The notes beneath the pieces were generated by a model. The model made no database searches, was not told the DNA's origin, and worked only from the letters and a program-made list of their open reading frames with translations. A stretch of DNA of 47,460 bases from a virus. The position numbers and the translations under genes are program-made. The stretch spans positions 1 through 47,460 of the IMG/VR virus record IMGVR_UViG_3300024520_000119. One strand, written 5' to 3'. Of the stretch, positions 24,872 to 34,330 are shown one piece after another (within the stretch, counting starts at the first letter, position 1; each line of letters opens with the position of its first letter).

Positions 24872-25357
24872 ATGGCAACAACTAATCCATGTTTTTCCTG
24901 CCCCGGAACGGTAACTACAACTAATTACCCTTGCGTTACAGGAGAGTGTATATGTTTCTGTGACATATATATTAGTCCGAAGGACGCTGTATCTACTACA
25001 TGCAACGTTGAAGGAACAGTAAACCTAAATGATTATGAGAATGATACTAGTATTTGCGGCGAAGCTACAGTAAAATTCAATTTAATGTATTACGATACAG
25101 CATTCTATAGTGATGTATCCTTAGCAGAAGGGGGAGTATTAAATTGGACTCCGGCTTCAAATTCACCTACTAAAACTGGTAGTATAGTCTTTAAAATATT
25201 ATGTGGGGATTTAGCTAAACTGGTTACTGTAACCATTGGTCGTAAATCGAATTGTACAGGAGTTATTTGCCAATCTGGGGAATACTGTAATGACTGTTCT
25301 GGCGAATGTGTTCCACAAACAAGCACTAATTTTGACTTAACCGTAACCGTAGACTAA
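24872..25357 (+). CDS. Cys-rich beta-domain virion protein
   Basis: A 161-aa protein: N-terminal CFSCPGTV and CVTGECICFC, a central Ig-like beta domain (ATVKFNLMYYDTAFYSDVSL to GSIVFKILCGDLAKLVTVTI), then an EGF-like CTGVICQSGEYCNDCSGEC at about 129-147 and a beta tail. The stop TAA shares its last base with the next ATG, so it is coupled to the fibre-like gene. The CNDC-type unit foreshadows the large Cys-rich protein at 28321. Confidence 0.7.
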   Translation: MATTNPCFSCPGTVTTTNYPCVTGECICFCDIYISPKDAVSTTCNVEGTVNLNDYENDTSICGEATVKFNLMYYDTAFYSDVSLAEGGVLNWTPASNSPTKTGSIVFKILCGDLAKLVTVTIGRKSNCTGVICQSGEYCNDCSGECVPQTSTNFDLTVTVD

Positions 25358-26553
25358 TGCAACTATTAACATGTGATACAAACGTTTGTAAAAAGGTTAC
25401 TATACCTGCACCAAGCAACAGTGTTCCAACACCAGATATTACAGTTGTTGTGGACATTCCTACGGGATTAAAAGTTGAATCCTCAGCCGTAACGCATGGG
25501 GTCATCAACGATAATATCTGGACCATCGCATCACTTCCTCCAAGTGAGGATGCTGTGTTGGATATATGTTTTAATCCACTAGATTGTGACGTAGCCCCAA
25601 CTGGTAAAACAGGTAATATTACTATTTCTACCACTGCCACAGAATCTAATCTTGCGAATAATGTAATTCCATTTACTTTAGATTACATCACTTGTGGTGA
25701 GATTAATGGCTGCGACATAGAGGGTGTTATGGGGACAAACTCATATGAGATTGGCTTCACTCCGGATTCCGAATTTACGTGGCCTAGTGGCGACAGTCAC
25801 TCCGAAAATGCTCCTTATTTAATACTCCGCGAAAGAGACGCAGGAATAGACCCCGATCCAAACGATCAGATGGTTTACGCAGTGTACGCTGCCAATGGTA
25901 CGCTACATTTTGCGGAAGTTGGAGTAGGATCAGGGTCGCAGTTTAGTAGGGGGATAAACTTCCATGAAGATTCACGGTTCTTTGAGGATGTCACATTCAA
26001 CGGTGCAATGAACACTTTTGCTAACCAAGTACGTTTCGGCAACATCCTTTTTGATGCCACGGGACCAACGATGGTTATCCACGACAACAGCGGAGGAGTA
26101 AAATCGGGGATGGTGTATGACGATGATTACAGTGTGGATTTCGTAGATCGTAGTTTACCTGATGTAGACTACGTTAAAAAGCTGGCAACAGGAAATCTAA
26201 TGGACGTTACTGACGCATTAGAAAAAAATGCTGATTACACAATCGATGGTTCTGTCTCCGGTAAGTTCTATAAATTTGAAGCAAATTCAGGAAATATAAC
26301 AATAACTATTGATGATACAAGTATGGTAGGTAAAGAAGGAGCTTGGTTTGAAATACTACTCACCGACCTAAACGTACCTAATATTGTCACATTTGTAAGT
26401 TCTGGCGGGTATGGATATGCAACAAAAGCTGGCGGTGCTTTTCCCGGCCCATCAATAACTAGTGCGCAAATAAATTCAGACAATGGACAATTTCTCAAAT
26501 TCATATTTTCCCCTAGAATTGGGGCGACCAACTACTGGGTCATAGGAGATTAA
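25357..26553 (+). CDS. Fibre-like appendage protein A (DUF11-like N-domain)
   Basis: A 398-aa protein. Residues 1-120 form a DUF11-like beta domain (TPDITVVVDIPTGLKVESSA; DAVLDICFNPLDCDV; NNVIPFTLDYITCGE). The middle is a strand-rich shaft, and VDFVDRSLPDVDYVKK near 260-275 is the transition motif seen in trimeric tail fibres before a tip domain; the last 110 residues are the tip. The N-domain is closely related to the one in the next gene, while the tips differ. A receptor-binding or head-fibre role is likely by architecture. Confidence 0.7.
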   Translation: MQLLTCDTNVCKKVTIPAPSNSVPTPDITVVVDIPTGLKVESSAVTHGVINDNIWTIASLPPSEDAVLDICFNPLDCDVAPTGKTGNITISTTATESNLANNVIPFTLDYITCGEINGCDIEGVMGTNSYEIGFTPDSEFTWPSGDSHSENAPYLILRERDAGIDPDPNDQMVYAVYAANGTLHFAEVGVGSGSQFSRGINFHEDSRFFEDVTFNGAMNTFANQVRFGNILFDATGPTMVIHDNSGGVKSGMVYDDDYSVDFVDRSLPDVDYVKKLATGNLMDVTDALEKNADYTIDGSVSGKFYKFEANSGNITITIDDTSMVGKEGAWFEILLTDLNVPNIVTFVSSGGYGYATKAGGAFPGPSITSAQINSDNGQFLKFIFSPRIGATNYWVIGD

Positions 26554-26563
26554 ATAAAGTTAA

Positions 26564-27625
26564 ATGCAAGTATTAAACTGTAACACAAGCGTTTGTAAGA
26601 AGGTCGTAATACCATCTCCAAGCAAAACAGTATCTACTCCGAACATTACGGTTGTGGTAGATAAACCTGCGGGATTAAAGATAGCTTCTGCAAACGTAAG
26701 TCATGGAACTATTGCTGACAATGTTTGGACTATTGTATCTCTTCCTGCTGGGGAAGATGCTGTACTAGATGTATGTTTCAATCCAGCAGATTGTGACGTA
26801 TCACCAACTGGTAAGGGGGGAAATGTAACTATATCCACAACAGCAAATGAAACAAATCTTGATAACAATGTGATGCCATTCACTTTAGAATACATCACTT
26901 GTGGGGAAATAGAAGATTGTGTTACGGATTTAAATATATTTGAGTCAGATGGGGTGACTACGGATAGTGAAAGATTTATAGAATTATTATCTGACAATTC
27001 CACATCATCCTCTTTTACAATAAAGACAGACAACTCAGCTTTTGTAGAGCCAATTATATTGAACTTACAAAATGAAACATTTAGCGATGATTCCCCCACC
27101 GTAAAGCTATTTAGTGGAGACAATTACAATACGTCCCAAGCTGGGAGAGCCTTACTCAACTCTCAGTGGTTAAAACTTGAAAACCAATATAACGGTGGGA
27201 TAGAGATGTTGCAGAGTAATCCAAAAATATTTGGTGGTCCAAGTCAGGCCCAAAACTCACAACTTGATTTCCAAGCCGCTTCAATTGTGATTCAGCCAAC
27301 TGGTATTGCCAATTTTGAAGGAGTTAAATACTCTGGAGATTTTTCGGGAGACTATACAGATAGAAGTCTTGTAGATAAAGAATATGTAGATGACCGAACT
27401 AATACAGGGGTAATCACTGTCATAACCAATGCTATTGGGGAGGGAACTTTTACGATAGGCAATACTACATTTGTACCGCCCAATATTATTCTAACATTGA
27501 CTGATGGGGGTGAGATGAGAACAATACACCTAGTCAGTACGGTAGGTAATGTTGTCAATTTTATAGCATATAACGCAAGTGGTCCATTGAACGCAATTTC
27601 GGTGGATGTTAATTGGAGCTACTAA
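26564..27625 (+). CDS. Fibre-like appendage protein B, paralog of A
   Basis: A 353-aa protein that repeats the plan of the preceding gene: residues 1-120 match it almost position for position (MQVLNCNTSVCKKVVIPSPS; DAVLDVCFNPADCDVSPTGK; NNVMPFTLEYITCGE), while the shaft is different. A DYTDRSLVDKEYVDD motif near 264-278 introduces a short C-terminal domain of about 75 residues. The shared N-domain probably docks both proteins to the same virion site, with variable distal parts facing the host or its surface glycans. Confidence 0.7.
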   Translation: MQVLNCNTSVCKKVVIPSPSKTVSTPNITVVVDKPAGLKIASANVSHGTIADNVWTIVSLPAGEDAVLDVCFNPADCDVSPTGKGGNVTISTTANETNLDNNVMPFTLEYITCGEIEDCVTDLNIFESDGVTTDSERFIELLSDNSTSSSFTIKTDNSAFVEPIILNLQNETFSDDSPTVKLFSGDNYNTSQAGRALLNSQWLKLENQYNGGIEMLQSNPKIFGGPSQAQNSQLDFQAASIVIQPTGIANFEGVKYSGDFSGDYTDRSLVDKEYVDDRTNTGVITVITNAIGEGTFTIGNTTFVPPNIILTLTDGGEMRTIHLVSTVGNVVNFIAYNASGPLNAISVDVNWSY

Positions 27626-27627
27626 AG

Positions 27628-28308
27628 ATGATAAACGAATTAAAATATAAGGTTGGAAAAGAATCAGATGGATATGTCAACAAATTAGTTTGGGGATACA
27701 ACACTTGTTCTGTAGTTGATGCCAAATCAATTAGACCTTATAGTGAACTACTGGATAGGGAATTGGTGAGAAAACGATATGGAGGTGAATGTATTTGTCC
27801 TGAAATAAGGCAAACACTAAATGAAAAGGTCAATCTTCTATTACAGAAAAGTAAAATTGACTCCTTAGAGTTTAAAGATACATCAGGGTATAACTTCTGG
27901 GCGTATACTAATTCGGACTGCATTATTCCAACTCATTATCAGAAGTGGTGTTATCAGTGTTTATGCGATCTAAGTGTTAGTATCTCTTTTTACAATAAGG
28001 AAAAAGATTGCGATCTCAGCACGCTAACATTTATATCAAAAGAGGAGGTATGTGAACTAACCATTCCATCTATTAAATCTGCTTTAGCTAAAGTGTGCAA
28101 ATTAGATGTAACTACCACCATAGACACTCATGGCTGCGATCTTGGTGCGCAAGTATTTCTAGCGCAAAACTATTGCTCTCTTGAAGACGATTTTAAAATA
28201 ACTAATGAGACTTGTGAAATAGCCCACTGCTCATATATAGAAAAACATGGCTGTGATATAAGCTTAAACGCATTTAAACATGCGACAAGTAACTTTCATA
28301 ATTGTTAA
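27628..28308 (+). CDS. Virion-cassette protein with periodic C-x-L repeats
   Basis: Counted from ATG 27628 (226 aa), just after the upstream stop; an in-frame ATG at 27613 would overlap the fibre gene. Residues 1-115 are mixed helix and strand. The last 100 residues carry seven repeats, each starting with Cys-x-Leu/Ile (CDL, CEL, CKL, CDL, CSL, CEI, CDI) spaced 13-15 residues. The spacing suggests a small solenoid or repeated hairpins with cysteines on one face. No family recognised. Confidence 0.65.
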   Translation: MINELKYKVGKESDGYVNKLVWGYNTCSVVDAKSIRPYSELLDRELVRKRYGGECICPEIRQTLNEKVNLLLQKSKIDSLEFKDTSGYNFWAYTNSDCIIPTHYQKWCYQCLCDLSVSISFYNKEKDCDLSTLTFISKEEVCELTIPSIKSALAKVCKLDVTTTIDTHGCDLGAQVFLAQNYCSLEDDFKITNETCEIAHCSYIEKHGCDISLNAFKHATSNFHNC

Positions 28309-28320
28309 TAAAAAAGAATA

Positions 28321-31300
28321 ATGGTAACTAGATATACGCTAACAATTGGCGACGTTTTGAACAACGGTGTAAAATGTTCTACCCCTATTGTGGAGGTTGT
28401 GGGTACTGGTGATTTCACCGTATCCTGCATAGATGCTGGCGCAGGTACCTATCTATTTGAGGGGATTCTACCTGAGAATAAGTGTATTGACCTGCTAATT
28501 AGTTGTGGTGAATGTTCAGACTGTCCCCCAAAAGAAATTAGAAAATGTGTTTGTGACTCCGACTCTGAGTGTGGGAGTTGCGAAACATGTGGTGACAGCG
28601 GATTTTGCGAAACCGTTTGTGTAGACGATTTTTATTGTTTCGAAGATAAGTGTGTGGAGTGTGATGACTCTACGCCATGTCCTGATGGAAAGGAATGTAA
28701 AAGTGGACGTTGTGTATGTCCTCAAAATAAACCATTTCTAGTTGGTGGGAAATGCCTCGAATGTATTGCAGACGAACCTTGCCGTGAATGTAAGAATGGT
28801 GTCTTTGTAAATAAAGATTGTTCTGGTGTTTGTGATCCAGCATCTAACGGATGTGTAGATTGTCTTGACACTACAGACTGTGATGGTGAGAATGAATGCT
28901 GTGTAGGTAAGTCTTGTGACTGCTGTGAAGGCTTCTCACGCGACGTAAGCGGTAATTGTGTACCAACTGCCGAATGTGACGGTGAAACACCTTGTCCGGC
29001 TTGTAAGACATGTCAGGATGGAAACTGCGAACCAATTATATGTCCTCCCGGTAAAATTTGTATCGGAGAAGAAGGATGTGTGGAAGAATGTGACTGTAAT
29101 GAACCATACGCATGTAGTGATGTAACGTCCAGTTGTTTTAGTAGCACCGAAGGATGTGGTTGTGTCCAATGTAAAGGAGATTGTAATAGTGGATGTTCTA
29201 CAGGTTGCTACTGTAATGGCACAGAATGTGTCGGAGATGTTTGTTATGGTGGAAAATGTCCCTGTACTAATGGTGGAGATTGCCCAGACGGATATGGATG
29301 TGACGGTACGAATTGTGTACCTTGTGCATCGCTTGATTGCGATACTTCTGAATGTTCTAATATACTAGGTTGTGGTTGTGCAAACGACGTTTGTATCGAC
29401 AGCGATGTTGCCTGTGGTAATAGCCCTTGTGTAACGTCTAGCGACTGTGCATTTGGTTGTGCCTGTGATGATGGTGTTTGTAAGTCTTGTGATAACTATA
29501 GTTGTGCCGAATGTGGTGGAATCACTGGTTGTGGTTGTACTGGAGTATTGTGTGAAGGTGCTGATACTACATGTGCTGATACTTTCGAAATCACGAAGGA
29601 CGATACTGTATGTGAATTAACTGCGACACTATCTAAGGGCGAAGAATGTGCGTGTAGTCCGCTTACAGTAGATATTAAAACAAAAAGAAATAGCATTGGC
29701 GGTAGTGGTAACTATGAATTATCTTTCTTAGGGGAGGTGAGAAAAGGATTGTACGAAGGTAGTTTAAATACACCTCTGCTTGATAACCTCACTAATGCAG
29801 ACATCGTAGAGAATGATAGCCCAACAAGCGGTCAAATTACAATTACATCAATTGGTCAATACCGAGAGTATGATGTAAACCCCATTACGGGAGTACGATC
29901 TACTCCAACAATTGTTGTTGAACCAGCCATCACTGCTACAGCTAGTTTTATTACTGGAATGGTTGCAAGTATTGATCTGGGATCAATTGAGTATAACCAA
30001 CTTAATACAACAATTGTAACCGAAACGGATGTACAGGGACGTACAACAAAAGAGATTAGCTATTTCCGTGTAGACATTACTGCGGCAATCACTGATGATT
30101 TTGACTTCCCTAACGAGTGTACGTATGGTCAGAAAACAATTGGCTCATATCGTATGACAAATAATAGCGATTTTGAAGCAATTGGTTTTGCATATGGTAG
30201 TCACGTTGCTACAACAATCACCAGCCCTGAAACTAGGCTTCCTATTTTCAGGTGGTTTAAATCTGGTACAGATACAATCTCTGGTGACCCGTTTAGAAAA
30301 CTATATGTTCCATTAACTGGAAATGAGTATATTGATACTATCACTAAAGCTGATGGACTAGAGGCGTGTAAGTTTTACAAAACAATCACTGATTGTAGTT
30401 GTGTAGCATCGCCCGACATTAAGGCTGTTTTCTGTAACCCAGAAGATTTGCTTTTCAATGTAACAGGATGTAATAAACAGTTGAATATTAGTCCAACTAT
30501 TCTCATTCCATGTGATGTGAACCAAGACATTGAGTTCTATTTCCGTGCTGGGAGCCTTTACCAAACTTGGTTGGGCAGTCGTTGGGATGTAATTGCTGGA
30601 AACAGTTTCCCATCTACTACCCCTATAACAGAAGTTGCATTTGGTCAGGTTTGTGATACAGAGGGATTGTGTACTAAAACATATGATGTGCCATTTGAGC
30701 TTGATGAGTTAACTATATCTGTTAGTCCTACATGTAATGCAAATGGGTTGTCTGGGACATTCGTAGTTCCTACAACGGATGTGGATGCAAGATGTAATAT
30801 TACATCTATGACAATTGGCGGCGTTACATACATTCCGGGAAATAATGTAACAATTAATACTGGAACAAGTACATACTCGATTGTATGGGCTTGTGGTTGC
30901 GATGAGACAACTGGTTCGGTGACGTTCGTATGTTGTGAAAACCTAGATCAAGATATTATCCGCTACTGTGGTGGAACGGTTTCTTGTAACGCTATTACTG
31001 GTGTAGTATACAGTGTAAATGGAACAGTGATCGCTGACATTTGCGCGTATGTATCAGCACTTGGCAGAGACGTTGCTGTAAGCATTGTTGCGGAAAGAAG
31101 TGGATGTGATTCCATAACTATTCCAATTCCAGCAATCCAAGATCAATGTTGTGATAATTTTGATATGATTTTAATTGATAATGGAGCAGGTAACATTGGA
31201 GTGGAATTATTTGGGGAAGCTTCAACTGGCACTGTATTAATTACAAGAGACGACGGTATGGCATTAGCTAATGGGGAGGCTATATCCGGAGGTGGTGGCT

Positions 31301-32877
31301 CACGTATATTTGTAAATGTAGACAGGAGCTTGAGTTACACATTATCTTTCGTAAGTACATTTAATTGCGGCACTGTGTCAAAAACAGTAAAAGCTACTCT
31401 AATTGGTCCGGGGACGGGTACTCCAGAAGGTCCGGCACCTGACGATGATCTCCCACCAGTAACGGGTGGCGGAGTAACCAACGCTATGGGTGTGGTTGCC
31501 AATAGTGATTATGAATCATCACAACCTATTCCATCCCCATGTGGGCAGAATACTGAGTTATACAGGTTTGCCACTGGTGGCACATACACTCTTCGTGGAG
31601 AGATTGACCCTGTAAACTGTCCTTGTCCATCAACAAGTGCATCATTTGAAATTACTAACGTAAATGATAATGTAGCACAAGAGGCCATTGACATTAGCTA
31701 CACAACCGCCACAACTGGTGGACCGGGAATGAGTGCAACACTACAAGATGTAGTTATTCGTGACGTAAGCCGTGGAGTTGATTACACAGTTAACCCGAAC
31801 GAAACCACTACATTAACTATTCCTAAGTCTATTACCACTACCACTGAAACGATAGAAGTAACAGTCACCTATAAACATAAGAGAAATTCTTCTGCTTGGC
31901 CCGCGGGACAATTAGGAAGAATTGATAATCTTAGGCTTAGAGATTTTGGATCGGCTGGTTTTGGGGGTCCACGCTATGATTTGTCTAAGGTGAGCAGTGC
32001 CTCTGCCACCCTTACTGCAAGCACAGGTACAAGTGGTACTTTCGTTGGGACAGTGTTAGCAAATGATATTGAGTTTATCCCATCTTACCCCTTTGAAGGC
32101 ACTGGTGGATTTATGATTGGGGACAACCCAAATAGAACTGTTAATATTGCCATAACTTTAACCATGATTACGGGAGAGGTTGAGACAATAATTAGAAATA
32201 TGCCACTTTACGTAGAGGAAGGGGATAACCTAGACGTTGGTTACAATATATCACAGAGTTTTAATGTTTTAGTCCCGGAGTACACATATACAGAAAGTGA
32301 CGTACTTCTTCAATTAGTGGTTAATAACCTTGCAGCCATTAATGACTGTAGATACTCTGGCTCAACGTCTAGTATTACACTAGATAGTACAGGTGTAAGT
32401 AGTTCTACATTTGTATCAACACCATTAGGTGCGGCTTCAAACCCAGCTTACACTAAATTTGAGTGGAAGGAGGATGGTGTAGTTGTGGCAACTGAATACT
32501 CTAATTCAATTGACCAACTAGATGTAGCTGAGGCAGATATTGGTAAAACATACCTACTTACTACAACTTGTGGAACTTGTCAGGAACAACAGACTTTAAA
32601 CCTCTGTCCTCCAATTAGTGGAACAGTGACACTTGATGCATGTCTTGAAAATGTTGATTTCAATATTTCTGGAGACACAGGTGAGATTTACGACATTACA
32701 TTTGAAGGCACAACAAATGCAGGTGTAACACTTGTTGCTGGCACTGCCACAACAGCATTTGTCGAAACATTGCTTGAAAACACTGTTTACACGGTAGCCA
32801 TTGCGCTACAAGGTGTGGCTGGATGTATTGCTACCTTTAATTTTTCTTCTGGCAGCAAGCAGGTTGGATGCCCCTGA
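28321..32877 (+). CDS. Giant Cys-rich adhesin-like virion protein
   Basis: A 1518-aa protein. Residues 1-60 form a beta lead-in. Residues 62-418 hold 77 cysteines (by my count) in EGF- or variant-surface-protein-like units such as CGSCETCGDSGFC, CPDGKECKSGRC and CGCANDVC. The remainder is a chain of Ig-like beta domains (ATLSKGEECACSP, TPTIVVEPAITATASFITG, YTLSFVSTFNCGTV), with an acidic Pro/Gly linker PGTGTPEGPAPDDDLPPVTG near residue 1040. There is no signal peptide or membrane anchor, as expected for a virion part. Such disulfide-dense modules are unusual in phages. Likely a surface appendage; a terminator follows the gene. Confidence 0.7.
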   Translation: MVTRYTLTIGDVLNNGVKCSTPIVEVVGTGDFTVSCIDAGAGTYLFEGILPENKCIDLLISCGECSDCPPKEIRKCVCDSDSECGSCETCGDSGFCETVCVDDFYCFEDKCVECDDSTPCPDGKECKSGRCVCPQNKPFLVGGKCLECIADEPCRECKNGVFVNKDCSGVCDPASNGCVDCLDTTDCDGENECCVGKSCDCCEGFSRDVSGNCVPTAECDGETPCPACKTCQDGNCEPIICPPGKICIGEEGCVEECDCNEPYACSDVTSSCFSSTEGCGCVQCKGDCNSGCSTGCYCNGTECVGDVCYGGKCPCTNGGDCPDGYGCDGTNCVPCASLDCDTSECSNILGCGCANDVCIDSDVACGNSPCVTSSDCAFGCACDDGVCKSCDNYSCAECGGITGCGCTGVLCEGADTTCADTFEITKDDTVCELTATLSKGEECACSPLTVDIKTKRNSIGGSGNYELSFLGEVRKGLYEGSLNTPLLDNLTNADIVENDSPTSGQITITSIGQYREYDVNPITGVRSTPTIVVEPAITATASFITGMVASIDLGSIEYNQLNTTIVTETDVQGRTTKEISYFRVDITAAITDDFDFPNECTYGQKTIGSYRMTNNSDFEAIGFAYGSHVATTITSPETRLPIFRWFKSGTDTISGDPFRKLYVPLTGNEYIDTITKADGLEACKFYKTITDCSCVASPDIKAVFCNPEDLLFNVTGCNKQLNISPTILIPCDVNQDIEFYFRAGSLYQTWLGSRWDVIAGNSFPSTTPITEVAFGQVCDTEGLCTKTYDVPFELDELTISVSPTCNANGLSGTFVVPTTDVDARCNITSMTIGGVTYIPGNNVTINTGTSTYSIVWACGCDETTGSVTFVCCENLDQDIIRYCGGTVSCNAITGVVYSVNGTVIADICAYVSALGRDVAVSIVAERSGCDSITIPIPAIQDQCCDNFDMILIDNGAGNIGVELFGEASTGTVLITRDDGMALANGEAISGGGGSRIFVNVDRSLSYTLSFVSTFNCGTVSKTVKATLIGPGTGTPEGPAPDDDLPPVTGGGVTNAMGVVANSDYESSQPIPSPCGQNTELYRFATGGTYTLRGEIDPVNCPCPSTSASFEITNVNDNVAQEAIDISYTTATTGGPGMSATLQDVVIRDVSRGVDYTVNPNETTTLTIPKSITTTTETIEVTVTYKHKRNSSAWPAGQLGRIDNLRLRDFGSAGFGGPRYDLSKVSSASATLTASTGTSGTFVGTVLANDIEFIPSYPFEGTGGFMIGDNPNRTVNIAITLTMITGEVETIIRNMPLYVEEGDNLDVGYNISQSFNVLVPEYTYTESDVLLQLVVNNLAAINDCRYSGSTSSITLDSTGVSSSTFVSTPLGAASNPAYTKFEWKEDGVVVATEYSNSIDQLDVAEADIGKTYLLTTTCGTCQEQQTLNLCPPISGTVTLDACLENVDFNISGDTGEIYDITFEGTTNAGVTLVAGTATTAFVETLLENTVYTVAIALQGVAGCIATFNFSSGSKQVGCP

Positions 32878-32903
32878 TCTACTTGATTAGTACATAAATA
32901 TGG

Positions 32904-32931
32904 AGCCCCAATGAACTTTTTCATTGGGGCT
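32904..32931 (+). terminator. Intrinsic terminator after the Cys-rich protein
   Basis: AGCCCCAATGAA pairs perfectly with TTCATTGGGGCT around a CTTT loop (12-bp stem), followed by TTGTTGT. It closes the surface-protein block. Confidence 0.78.
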
Positions 32932-32962
32932 TTGTTGTACTTTACAAGGTAAACAAAAATAT

Positions 32963-34276
32963 ATGAGTAATAGAAATCAAGAATATTTAGATTATATGTA
33001 CGCCATTGGGGGGAAACCCGATGATATGACATGGAGTGAAATAGGCGAAGACTTTGGCCTAACTGGAAACGCTGCACGGAAAGCATGGACTAGATATGTT
33101 GCACGTAATTTAGAAGACGCTAAAAATTTTGGGGATATTAATTCTTCCCAAGAACTAGGTGACACCGGACCAACTTCCCCACCTTCTTTAGAGGGGATGG
33201 TTCGAACAAAAACAAGGGAAATTTCTCCGGGGAAGTGGGTATCATCCTACGAGCTTGCACCTGAGAATATTAAGCAAGAAGAGGGTGCTGACCTTGTCGC
33301 TGCATTTCAGCGCATTGTTTCTAAGTATGAAAGCCCTCCCGTTGAAGACAATTACCAAATCCAAAATAATGGAGATGTTTTAGTTGTAGTAAGTTCTGAC
33401 AAGCATGTTGGGGCTAAAATTAAAGGGGATAGCTTCCTTGATGATTTAGAATATGGCGAAGATACTTTTCGGGGCAGAATGATGTTGCTTGCCAGTAATA
33501 TTGTCCAACGCAGTAAAAAGAATGGTGGATTTAAAGAACTAGTCGTATTTGACCTTGGAGATGCTGTAGATGGTTTCGGAGGAACGACAACACGGGGAGG
33601 ACACAAACTTCCACAGAACATGTCAAGTGAAGAAATGTTTGATGTGTATATTAAAGTTCACCTTGACTTCTTCAATTATCTGGTTAAAGAAAACGTTGCT
33701 CATTACTACACTTTTGTAGGAGCCTCAAATAGCAACCACGGAGGTTGTGACGATTATGTTTGTATGCAAGCATTGAACCTGCTCCTAAAACAACGTTTTG
33801 GCAGTATTTTCGAGGGACACATTGAGACTGACTTCATCTCATTAAAAACCGTTGAAGCATATGGTAAAGAATATAACTACATTTACAGCCACGGAAAAGA
33901 TAAAGAAGATCGCAAGAGGGGACTTCCATTTCATATCGACCTGAAAACAATCAATTTCATTGATAGCATGGTGAAGCATTGGGGACTGTTTGGGGAGCAT
34001 GTATCATTTATTAAAGGAGATTTACATCAGGCGGGTTATGAGAAAAAACCTAATTTTGATTACATTAATGTTCCCTCGGTATTTGGATCATCAGATTGGA
34101 TGATTAATAACGGATTCCCTCGCGCAACACCGGGAGCGTATTTCGAACATATCTCTGGACTTGGACGAACTACTGGATTTATTGAGTTGGATGTTAAAAA
34201 ATCTAATCACAATATTGACCAAGAATACGGAGAGATCAAAGCCGTGTCTGCTTGGTCCTCACAATCGCGCACATAG
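32963..34276 (+). CDS. HTH-metallophosphoesterase fusion
   Basis: Counted from ATG 32963 (437 aa); the frame opens earlier at 32924 inside the terminator, so that start is unlikely. Residues about 18-45 form a helix-turn-helix (MTWSEIGEDFGLTGNAARKAW). The phosphoesterase begins near residue 140: VVVSSDKHVGAK (D and H ligands), VVFDLGDAVDG, GASNSNHGG, YIYSHGKD and IKGDLHQ. This matches the phage metallophosphoesterase/exonuclease-like group that often carries an N-terminal DNA-binding segment. It is transcriptionally isolated between terminators at 32904 and 34303, unlike the neighbouring structural genes. Role unknown; DNA processing or anti-host action are possible. Confidence 0.78.
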   Translation: MSNRNQEYLDYMYAIGGKPDDMTWSEIGEDFGLTGNAARKAWTRYVARNLEDAKNFGDINSSQELGDTGPTSPPSLEGMVRTKTREISPGKWVSSYELAPENIKQEEGADLVAAFQRIVSKYESPPVEDNYQIQNNGDVLVVVSSDKHVGAKIKGDSFLDDLEYGEDTFRGRMMLLASNIVQRSKKNGGFKELVVFDLGDAVDGFGGTTTRGGHKLPQNMSSEEMFDVYIKVHLDFFNYLVKENVAHYYTFVGASNSNHGGCDDYVCMQALNLLLKQRFGSIFEGHIETDFISLKTVEAYGKEYNYIYSHGKDKEDRKRGLPFHIDLKTINFIDSMVKHWGLFGEHVSFIKGDLHQAGYEKKPNFDYINVPSVFGSSDWMINNGFPRATPGAYFEHISGLGRTTGFIELDVKKSNHNIDQEYGEIKAVSAWSSQSRT

Positions 34277-34302
34277 TACATATTAAAACCCATAATAAAG
34301 GG

Positions 34303-34330
34303 GCCTGATACGAAAGTGTTAGGCTTTTTT
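34303..34330 (+). terminator. Intrinsic terminator after HTH-phosphoesterase
   Basis: GCCTGATAC pairs with GTGTTAGGC (with wobbles) around a GAAA tetraloop, followed by six T residues at 34325-34330. Typical Rho-independent shape. Confidence 0.82.

Noticed and set aside
32924-32962. Earlier start for the HTH-phosphoesterase at 32924
   Set aside because: It lies in the 3' arm of the terminator hairpin and adds a peptide unrelated to the HTH domain; the ATG at 32963 has an A-rich leader.
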